Below the pieces are notes generated by a model. It was not told the origin of the DNA. It was given only the letters and a program-made list of their open reading frames with translations, and made no database searches. The translations under genes were made by a program, and so were the position numbers. From a virus: a stretch of DNA of 28,734 nt. Position 1 is the first letter of the stretch; each line of letters starts with the position of its first letter. Positions 4,203 through 10,119 of the stretch are shown piece after piece. The DNA lies in IMG/VR virus record IMGVR_UViG_3300042453_004093, positions 1 to 28,734 of that record; one strand, written 5' to 3'.

Positions 4203-6838
4203 ACCTCATCGACCACGCCCTGCGCTACGCCGCTGCCGGGTTCGAGGTGTTCCCGGTATCGCCGGCCGACAAGGCACCGCTCACCACCAACGGCATGAAG
4301 GACGCCACCCGCGACCCTGCCCAGGTCGCCGCCTGGTGGACAGCCACACCGACAGCGCTCATCGGATGCCGCATCCCGGTCGACATGATGGCGCTCGACA
4401 TCGACCCGCGGCACGGCGGCCTCGACACCTGGCGGCTGCTCATCGACTCCTACGGCCCGATCCCCGGTGGCCGACGCCACCGCAGCGGCCGCGGCGACGA
4501 CGGCTTCCACCAGTGGTTCTTCCGACCCGCCGGGAAACTGTCAGCCAAAGAACTCCACGAATGGGCACGCCGCAGCGGCGTCGGCCAACAGGCAGGCAAA
4601 CGGTCATGGACGTCGGGCATCGACATCTTGCACCACGACCACCGCTACACCATCCTGCCGCCATCGCCGCACCCCGAGACCGGCCTGCCGTACGAGTGGC
4701 TGACCAAAGGCGATCCGGCGCCGCTGCCGGCCTGGCTCGAGCAGTACATCATCGCCAAGCCGCCCACATCGGCGACACCACCAGCGTCACGGCCGGTGCT
4801 GCGCATCGCCGACGACTCGTCGATCGCCGACTGGTTCAGCGGCTCGGCCAACTGGAACGACCTCCTCGGCCCGGCCGGTTGGCTGCGCGTCGAAGGCGAC
4901 GGCGACAGCGACGGGTCGAAGTGGCGGCACCCGAACGCCAGTGCCAAGCAGTCGTCGTCGATCCGGCACGGCTGCCTGTTCGTGTACTCGCCGAACACCG
5001 ACTTCGAGATGACCGAAGACGGCGACGCCAACGGCTACACCCGGTTCCGCGCCTGGGCGATCCTCGACCACGGCGGCGACATGGCCGTCGCTGCCAGAGC
5101 GGCACGCGAGATGCGCGACGGCCCGTCCACGTTCGACGTGTTCGGCGGCATCACCGGCCCGACGATGAGCACCCCGGCCAGCACGGCCACCGGCACCGGC
5201 GACGACTGGCCTGCACCGATCCCGGTTGGGGTGGCCAGCGAAGTGCCGCCAGCGTTCCCGATCGACGTGTTCCCCGCCTGGATCGCCGACCACGTCGCCC
5301 AGGTCGCCAAGGAACTGCAGGTGCCCGTCGACCTGCCGGCCGCCCTGGCGATCGTCGGCCTGGCGGTGTGCTGCGCCAAGCGTGCCGAAGTGTGGGTGAC
5401 CCGCACCTGGCGCGAACCGCTGTGTCTGTACATCGTCGTCGCCATGCCACCCGGCGCAGGCAAGAGCCCGGCCGTCAGGTTCATGCTCGGCTCGCTCGAG
5501 GCGCACGAACGCCAGCTACGCGACGCCGCCATCCCGGCCATCGCCGAAGCGGAAACCAAGCGGGCGATCTTGGAGAAGTCGCAACGCAAGGCGATCGACA
5601 AGGGCGAGACCGCCATGGCGCTCGCACTCGGCGACGACATGCTCGCCCTGCGAGTCCCGGTCGAACCCCGGCTGTTCGTCGACGACGTCACCGTCGAGAA
5701 GCTCTCCGACCTGCTCGGCGAACAGAACGGCCGCCTGGCGCTCGTCTCCACCGAAGGCGGCCTGTTCGATCAGATGGCAGGCCGGTACTCCGAGCGAGGC
5801 TCCAAGGCCAACCTCGACCCGTACCTGCAGATGTGGTCGGGCGACACCGTGCGCGTCGACCGTGTCGGCCGCGGGTCGGTCGTGATCGACAGACCGGCGC
5901 TGACCATCGGCCTCACCGTGCAGCCCACCGTGCTGTCAGCGCTCGCCGAGCGACCCGAACTGAAAGGCCGCGGCCTCACCGCCCGGTTCATGTACGCCCT
6001 GCCGCCATCGAACGTCGGATACCGCAACATGCTCACCGGCGAGGCCGACATCGACGACATCGTCGCCGACCGGTACGACCAGCGGATGCTGGCCCTGTGG
6101 CGGCAACTCGAGGTGCACGGCACCGCACCGGCCCGCCTGGACATCGCACCCGAAGCCCGCCAGCGATTCACCAGTTGGCGGCAGGCGCTCGAGGAGGCCC
6201 GCCGACCTGGCGCCGACCTGGCAGCGCTCGCTGAATGGTCGACGAAGGTCGAGTCATCGGTCGCACGGCTCGCCGGCCTGCTCCACCTGGCGCACGGCAA
6301 CGACGCCGGGCAGCCCGTCAGCGACGCCACGATGGCCGCGGCGATCACCGTCGGCGAGTACTGGATCGCTCACGCCAAGGCCGTCCACGCCCTGTGGGAG
6401 ACCGACCAGGAGATGGCGGCAGCGGGCACCGTGCTGGCATGGCTGGCCGACCAGGGCAGCGTCGACGTCAGCGTCAGGGACATCTACGCCGCCCATCGGA
6501 CACTGTTCCCGCGGGCCACCGACGTTGCCGCACCGCTGGCCCTGCTCGTCGAGCGAGGATGGCTACGTCCCCTGTTCGAGGGACCACTGGTGGTTGGCAA
6601 GCGTGGCGTGCCGTCACCAAGGTTCGCCGTTCATCCCCGGCTTTCGTCATACGTTCGTCACAATCATGCGCGCATGCGCGAGTTGCGCGTAGAGACATCA
6701 AAAAAGGCTTTCTCTCTCTCTCTGGGAGAGAACACGGACAAGGCAGACCTCGCGCATGACGCGCATGCGCGCATGACCCCCGAATCGACGCCCACCCCAA
6801 CGACCGACCACGGCGGCCCTGCCGTCATGCACTTCTGA
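4199..6838 (+). CDS. Primase-polymerase / DUF3987 helicase-like replication protein
   Basis: An 879-residue protein. Residues 1-190 match the archaeo-eukaryotic prim-pol domain found in phage and plasmid replication proteins: GFEVFPVSPADKAPL near the start, catalytic MALDIDPRHGG with Asp67 and Asp69, then the histidine-bearing HHDHRYTILPPS. Residues about 360-700 resemble DUF3987 (YfjI-like) ATPases: Walker A MPPGAGKS at 416-423 and an acidic LFVDDVT strand near 493. Together they would synthesise primers and unwind DNA at the phage origin. The last 60 residues are low in complexity because this DNA contains an inverted CATGCG repeat (see 6664-6776). ATG overlaps the preceding stop. Confidence 0.88.
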   Translation: MNLIDHALRYAAAGFEVFPVSPADKAPLTTNGMKDATRDPAQVAAWWTATPTALIGCRIPVDMMALDIDPRHGGLDTWRLLIDSYGPIPGGRRHRSGRGDDGFHQWFFRPAGKLSAKELHEWARRSGVGQQAGKRSWTSGIDILHHDHRYTILPPSPHPETGLPYEWLTKGDPAPLPAWLEQYIIAKPPTSATPPASRPVLRIADDSSIADWFSGSANWNDLLGPAGWLRVEGDGDSDGSKWRHPNASAKQSSSIRHGCLFVYSPNTDFEMTEDGDANGYTRFRAWAILDHGGDMAVAARAAREMRDGPSTFDVFGGITGPTMSTPASTATGTGDDWPAPIPVGVASEVPPAFPIDVFPAWIADHVAQVAKELQVPVDLPAALAIVGLAVCCAKRAEVWVTRTWREPLCLYIVVAMPPGAGKSPAVRFMLGSLEAHERQLRDAAIPAIAEAETKRAILEKSQRKAIDKGETAMALALGDDMLALRVPVEPRLFVDDVTVEKLSDLLGEQNGRLALVSTEGGLFDQMAGRYSERGSKANLDPYLQMWSGDTVRVDRVGRGSVVIDRPALTIGLTVQPTVLSALAERPELKGRGLTARFMYALPPSNVGYRNMLTGEADIDDIVADRYDQRMLALWRQLEVHGTAPARLDIAPEARQRFTSWRQALEEARRPGADLAALAEWSTKVESSVARLAGLLHLAHGNDAGQPVSDATMAAAITVGEYWIAHAKAVHALWETDQEMAAAGTVLAWLADQGSVDVSVRDIYAAHRTLFPRATDVAAPLALLVERGWLRPLFEGPLVVGKRGVPSPRFAVHPRLSSYVRHNHARMRELRVETSKKAFSLSLGENTDKADLAHDAHARMTPESTPTPTTDHGGPAVMHF
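6664..6776. repeat. Inverted CATGCG repeat with central pyrimidine tract (candidate origin) inside the primase gene
   Basis: TCATGCGCGCATGCGCG at 6664-6680 is repeated exactly in inverse orientation at 6760-6776. A further 9 bp on the inner side match at 7 of 9 positions. Units begin at 6665, 6673 and (TTGCG variant) 6682 on the left, and 6755, 6764 and 6772 on the right, giving mirrored 8- and 9-bp steps. Between them lie A6 (6700-6705), a TCTCTC tract and a 7-bp stem TTCTCTC/GAGAGAA (6710-6716/6726-6732). Iterons plus an easily melted centre next to a primase suggest an origin; this is inference. Confidence 0.6.
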
Positions 6839-6888
6839 CGATGAACCGCTCACCGCTGTCCCCACCTCTGACGATGAAAGGCCAACCC

Positions 6889-7392
6889 ATGACCCGCACC
6901 CGTATCGACGTCCAACTCGCTGCAGCCGCCACCCTGCTCGACCGCCTGGCATCGTCGTACCCGTCGGCGCTCGGCCACCTCGCTCGCGAGCTGCTCGTCC
7001 TCGACGGGATGCCCGACCACACCAGCGGCGCCGGTATCACCCGTGGCGCCGGTAGCGACGTCGAGGCGCTCACCGCCGTCGAACGGGTCGCCGCCTCGAG
7101 GCTGCACTTCTCGACCGAGCTCGACACACTCCGCGAGGACGCCCAGGCGGTCATCGAGATGGTCGGCGCCCTGGCGCACATGATCGACCGGGCCATCGGC
7201 CTGCGTGCACCGATCGCTGTCGCCCGGTGTCGCGATTCGCTGCCCGGCCGGGATGGCGGCATGGAGTGGGGCGACCCGACGTGTGAGGAGATCCCGGCGA
7301 AGGCGGGGCTGTGCAGCGCCTGCTACCAGCGTGAGCGGCGCTGGCGCATTGGTGAGGGGCTGGCAGTTCGGGACGTCGTCGATGCTCGATGA
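6889..7392 (+). CDS. Hypothetical protein with C-terminal zinc-knuckle-like cysteines
   Basis: This encodes 167 residues from ATG 6889, chosen because AAAGG lies 7 nt upstream; ATGs at 6841 and 6874 are in frame but lack a clear site. The N-terminal two thirds are helical and alanine/leucine-rich. The C-terminus has a cysteine after VAVAR, then DPTCEE and GLCSACYQRERRW, which could make a four-cysteine zinc finger. Such treble-clef ends occur in small actinophage DNA-associated proteins. It follows the replication gene and precedes a possible transcription start. Function unknown. Confidence 0.75.
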   Translation: MTRTRIDVQLAAAATLLDRLASSYPSALGHLARELLVLDGMPDHTSGAGITRGAGSDVEALTAVERVAASRLHFSTELDTLREDAQAVIEMVGALAHMIDRAIGLRAPIAVARCRDSLPGRDGGMEWGDPTCEEIPAKAGLCSACYQRERRWRIGEGLAVRDVVDAR

Positions 7393-7418
7393 AACCTGGC
7401 CGCTGACCTGCAGGAATG

Positions 7419-7448
7419 TTGGACAATGAAACCAGAAACCTGTAGTCT
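7419..7448 (+). promoter_or_regulatory. Possible sigma-70-type promoter
   Basis: TTGGAC at 7419-7424 and TAGTCT at 7443-7448 are separated by 18 bp, in the 117-nt gap after the gene ending at 7392. The -10 keeps the three most conserved bases (TA...T). Predicted transcription would start near 7455, just before a long hairpin. Moderate evidence only. Confidence 0.4.
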
Positions 7449-7458
7449 CGGTGTAAGT

Positions 7459-7489
7459 CGCCCGTCGTGTGCAGCAGCACCGGCGGGCG
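7459..7489 (+). promoter_or_regulatory. Long hairpin in the 5' leader of the P-loop gene
   Basis: Bases 7459-7467 pair with 7481-7489 (9 pairs, one G-T), then after one bulged T, GTGC 7469-7472 pairs with GCAC 7477-7480 around an AGCA loop. No T-run follows, so it is not a typical terminator. It would form at the very 5' end of an mRNA from the promoter at 7419-7448. Confidence 0.55.
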
Positions 7490-7509
7490 TTGCCGTTGTC
7501 GGGGGTGGC

Positions 7510-7887
7510 GTGCGAGACGTTGTCCTGATCACCGGTGCCCCCGGTTCGGGCAAGTCGACCAAGGCACACGAACTCGCCCTTGCCGGCTATCTGCACCTCG
7601 AGCGAGAGCAGTACCCGGACGACGAAGCGTTCAGGTCGGCGGTCGAAACGCTGACCCGCACGAAGGCGAAGGTCGCCGTGGTGCGCTGCTGCTTCACCCC
7701 TGGCGAACTGGCCTACTGGCTGAAGTTCACCGGGGCGACACAGCACATCGAGCTCGACCCCGGGATCGACACGGCCCGCAGCAGAGTCGTCGAACGGGCC
7801 AATGCCGACTGGCGTGGCGAGTTGTGCGGCGTGGAGCGCTGGTATCGGGGCCGAGCCCAGACCGTCAGTGCTGGCAGATGGTGGTGA
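7510..7887 (+). CDS. P-loop ATPase/kinase-like protein
   Basis: A 125-residue protein from GTG 7510, which has a GGGGTGG ribosome binding site; an in-frame ATG at 7426 would add 28 unlikely residues encoded by the promoter and hairpin region. The Walker A GAPGSGKST is at residues 8-16, close to the N-terminus as in AAA_33/zeta-toxin-like and polynucleotide-kinase folds. Later elements (VAVVRCCFTP; HIELDPGIDTARSRV; a final ERWY) fit the nucleotide-kinase lid region. In actinophages, small P-loop genes of this kind often precede the HNH and terminase genes, as here. Substrate unknown. Confidence 0.82.
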   Translation: MRDVVLITGAPGSGKSTKAHELALAGYLHLEREQYPDDEAFRSAVETLTRTKAKVAVVRCCFTPGELAYWLKFTGATQHIELDPGIDTARSRVVERANADWRGELCGVERWYRGRAQTVSAGRWW

Positions 7888-7892
7888 CGATG

Positions 7893-8078
7893 CATGATCG
7901 TTGCATGCCCGCATGCATGACCATGCAGTCGCCATGCATGAAGGGGAGGGGGAGGGGCGTTCACGCACGCGAAACGCCTGGTAGAGCACCCCGCCGCTTC
8001 TCGTCTCTCTCTCCGAGGCTCACCGGGGGTGCATGGTCGGTGCATGAACATGCATGAATGCATGCATGGAGGTGCATG
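7893..8078. repeat. Phased inverted CATG-repeat element upstream of HNH/terminase (candidate cos/pac or origin)
   Basis: The left block has CATG units at 7893, 7904, 7912, 7916, 7922, 7933 and 7937. The right block has them at 8032, 8043, 8053, 8061, 8065 and 8075. TGCATGA occurs six times. Steps reading toward the centre on the left are 11, 8, 10, 11, and away from it on the right 11, 10, 8. The pattern CATGCATG-2-CATGCA-5-CATGCA on the left is matched by the reverse complement of the right block. The centre has G-rich runs (7942-7958) and CTTCTCGTCTCTCTCTCC (7997-8014). No convincing gene spans it. Confidence 0.7.
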
Positions 8079-8081
8079 ACG

Positions 8082-8369
8082 ATGCCTGCGAAGGACCGCA
8101 GCCACTACGCCGGGTCGTACGACAAGCGCGCCCGCCTGGTTCGCGAGCGGGCCTACGCCGATCTCGGCACCCGCTGCTGGCGGTGCGGTCGCACGCTGGC
8201 CGAGGAGCAGCGCCTGGTGCCGTGGAAGCGGGTCACCTGGCACGCCGGCCACACGGTCGACGGCGACAACTCGGCGCCGCTGATGCCTGAGCACTCGACC
8301 TGCAACCAGCGGGCCGGTGCGATGGCGGGCAATCTGGCCCGCAACCCGAAGGGAACTCGCTGGTGGTGA
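8082..8369 (+). CDS. HNH endonuclease (terminase-associated)
   Basis: A 95-residue protein from ATG 8082, chosen because GGAGG at 8068-8072 lies 9 nt upstream. The zinc pair CWRCG, the core WHAGHTVDGDNSAPLMPEHS and then TCNQRAG match the HNH/McrA type: CxxC, the His of the HAGH strand, an Asn, and a final Cys. In HK97-like phages the HNH protein beside the terminase is needed with it for specific cleavage of genome ends (HK97 gp74). Position directly ahead of small and large terminase genes supports that role. The protein is short, as these phage versions are. Confidence 0.88.
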   Translation: MPAKDRSHYAGSYDKRARLVRERAYADLGTRCWRCGRTLAEEQRLVPWKRVTWHAGHTVDGDNSAPLMPEHSTCNQRAGAMAGNLARNPKGTRWW

Positions 8370-8614
8370 CCGACGACGATCGCCGCCTACGCCTGGAGCG
8401 GCTGCGTGACCAGCTCACCGCTGCGATCGAGGCGTGCAGCGAGAACATGCTCCCGCAACTGGCAGGGCAGTTGCGGGCGACGCTGGCCGATCTGGCGGCG
8501 TTGCCGGAGCCCGTCGAGAGGCAGTCACTCACCGATGAGCTCAAGCAGCGTCGTGCAGCGCGTCGGAGCGCAACGGCCCAGACTTCAGCACCTGCCTCCG
8601 GGTCAGGTCAGTAG
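8366..8614 (+). CDS. Putative terminase small subunit
   Basis: This encodes 82 residues from GTG 8366, overlapping the HNH stop (GTGA); a GTG at 8363 is an alternative adding one residue. The body is helical (RLRLERLRDQLTAAIEACSE; LRATLADLAALPEP), followed by a basic, disordered tail. I assign it by position between HNH and large terminase and by resemblance to small helical proteins at this place in actinophages. No helix-turn-helix is obvious. Its 3' end overlaps the large terminase gene by 80 nt in another frame, which is unusually long. Confidence 0.65.
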   Translation: MTDDDRRLRLERLRDQLTAAIEACSENMLPQLAGQLRATLADLAALPEPVERQSLTDELKQRRAARRSATAQTSAPASGSGQ

Positions 8615-9971
8615 CGCCGGGCAGGACGCCGTCGACTTCGCCGCTGCGTGCGGCCTGGTGCTCGACGACTGGCAGGCGTGGTGCCTGGACAAGATGCTGG
8701 GCGAGGACGCAGCCGGTCGGGCGTTGGCCACGACGGTGCTGCTGATCCTGCCCCGCCAGAACGGCAAGAACGCCGTGCTCGAGGCGCTGGAACTCTACGC
8801 CTTCTACGTGCTCGACGAGCCTCGCATCCTGCACACGGCTCACCTGGCCAAGACGGCCGCCGATCACATGCAGCGCATGGTGGCGCTGGTGCGATCGAAC
8901 CCCGACCTCGACGAGGTCACGCACGCCTACTTCGCCAACGGCAAAGAGGCGTTGCAGCGTCGGGACACCGGCGCCCGGTTGGAGTTCATCACCCGCGGCC
9001 GCAAGACGGCCCGTGGTGGTTCGCCGACCCGGGTGGTGTTCGACGAGGCGCTGTTCCTGCTCGACGAGCAGGTGCAGTCGATCCTCCCGGCGATGTCGGC
9101 GCAGTCGATGCGTGCCGACCCGCCGCAACTGATCTACACGTCGTCTGGCCCGTTGCCGGAGTCGGTGGTGCTTCACCGCCTGCGCCGTCAGGGCATGGCC
9201 GGCGAATCGCCCCGGATGTTCTTCGCCGAGTGGTCGTGCGAGGTCGGCACCGACCTGCGTGACCGTGACGGCTGGTACGAAGCGAATCCGGGTCTCGGCA
9301 TCCGCATCGGTGAGGACTGGATCGCTGGCACCGAGCTGGTGCAGATGTCGCCCGAAGGGTTCGCTCTCGAGCGGCTCGGCATCGTGGTCGCCGACGACGG
9401 TGCGCACGCCCATCTTCCCGGCTGGGAGGCGTGTCGTGCGTCGAAGTCGGCGCTGGACAAGCCGCCGACATCGGTGGCGGTGGCGGTCGGGCCTGGTGGC
9501 CAGTGGTCGTCGGTGGCTGCTGTCGGTGCGTGCGCCGACGGTCTGCCGTACGTCGAGCTGATCCGGCGGGAGCCGGGCACTGCGTGGCTGGTTGCCGAGG
9601 TGCAGGCCGCTCACCAGGCGGTCGGCGTGCCGATCGTGATCGACCCCAGGTCGCCGTCGGTGGGTGTGATCGACGAGATCAAGCGTTCCGGCGTGCCGGT
9701 CACCGAGTCGACCACGGCCGACTATCTGCGCTCATGCGCTGCTCTGCAGGACGCCGTCGGCAACGCCAAGGTGCGCCATTTCGGTGACCAACCGCTCGAC
9801 GCTGCCGTGGTCGGCGCCGACATCCGCTCCGTCGGTGAGGCGTGGGCCTGGTCACAGAAGGCGTCGACGGTGGACATCACACCGCTCGTCGCAGCGACGC
9901 TCGCTCTCGGCGCATGGAACGCACCGGCTGCCCCCGAATCCGAGGCTTGGGCCTCGCTGATCGACCTGTGA
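8535..9971 (+). CDS. Terminase large subunit
   Basis: A 478-residue protein from ATG 8535, the motor and nuclease that packages DNA through the portal. The ATPase part has Walker A-like LPRQNGKN (residues 72-79; Asn79 in place of the usual Thr/Ser) and Walker B VVFDEALFL with Asp170-Glu171. A coupling motif lies near IYTSSGP. The nuclease half keeps a final acidic residue in STVDITPLVAATLA, but the first strand reads SVAVAVGPGGQ (from residue 313), where actinophage terminases usually have Asp (AVDVSPD-type). No ribosome binding site precedes the start; coupling to the small subunit is likely. Confidence 0.9.
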   Translation: MSSSSVVQRVGAQRPRLQHLPPGQVSSAGQDAVDFAAACGLVLDDWQAWCLDKMLGEDAAGRALATTVLLILPRQNGKNAVLEALELYAFYVLDEPRILHTAHLAKTAADHMQRMVALVRSNPDLDEVTHAYFANGKEALQRRDTGARLEFITRGRKTARGGSPTRVVFDEALFLLDEQVQSILPAMSAQSMRADPPQLIYTSSGPLPESVVLHRLRRQGMAGESPRMFFAEWSCEVGTDLRDRDGWYEANPGLGIRIGEDWIAGTELVQMSPEGFALERLGIVVADDGAHAHLPGWEACRASKSALDKPPTSVAVAVGPGGQWSSVAAVGACADGLPYVELIRREPGTAWLVAEVQAAHQAVGVPIVIDPRSPSVGVIDEIKRSGVPVTESTTADYLRSCAALQDAVGNAKVRHFGDQPLDAAVVGADIRSVGEAWAWSQKASTVDITPLVAATLALGAWNAPAAPESEAWASLIDL

Positions 9972-9978
9972 GGTGACG

Positions 9979-10119
9979 ATGAACAAGCGCATCACCTCGG
10001 CAGTGGAGATCGCTTCGGCGGCCGCTCTCGTCATCGGCGCTGCGATGGTTGCCGGTGCTGCTGGCTGGATCGTCGGCGGTCTGCTCGGCATGGTGTTCGC
10101 TTGGCGGGCCGGGCTGTGA
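9979..10119 (+). CDS. 46-residue membrane protein
   Basis: An ATG at 9979, preceded by GAGGTGACG, opens a frame of 46 codons ending in the GTGA overlap with the portal start. After a short charged N-terminus (MNKRITSAVEI) nearly the whole product is hydrophobic (ASAAALVIGAAMVAGAAGWI, then VGGLLGMVFAW), enough for one or two membrane helices joined at Gly/Trp. Small hydrophobic genes between terminase and portal occur in other phages; the role is unknown. Confidence 0.62.
   Translation: MNKRITSAVEIASAAALVIGAAMVAGAAGWIVGGLLGMVFAWRAGL

Noticed and set aside
4336-6234. 632-codon open frame in another plus-strand phase across the primase gene
   Set aside because: The product is almost wholly Arg/Pro/His-rich, a shadow of GC-rich third positions in the primase frame, and has no motif or start signal.
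7459-7489. Rho-independent terminator for the gene ending at 7392
   Set aside because: The stem is strong but no T-run follows, and it lies close to the next start behind a promoter-like sequence, so a leader structure is more likely.
7426-7509. ATG 7426 as the start of the P-loop gene
   Set aside because: It would translate the promoter-like and hairpin sequences into 28 residues with no family counterpart; GTG 7510 has a ribosome binding site and places Walker A at the usual distance.
6850-7989. 379-codon minus-strand open frame opposite the Zn-knuckle and P-loop genes
   Set aside because: It is antisense to two genes with recognisable motifs, runs through the putative promoter, hairpin and CATG element, and has no recognisable domain.
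7890-8057. Possible Met/Cys-rich 55-residue peptide (MHDRCMPACMTMQ...) across the CATG element
   Set aside because: Its composition follows directly from repeated ATGCATG DNA, no ribosome binding site precedes the start, and the middle is low-complexity. I treat the region as non-coding.
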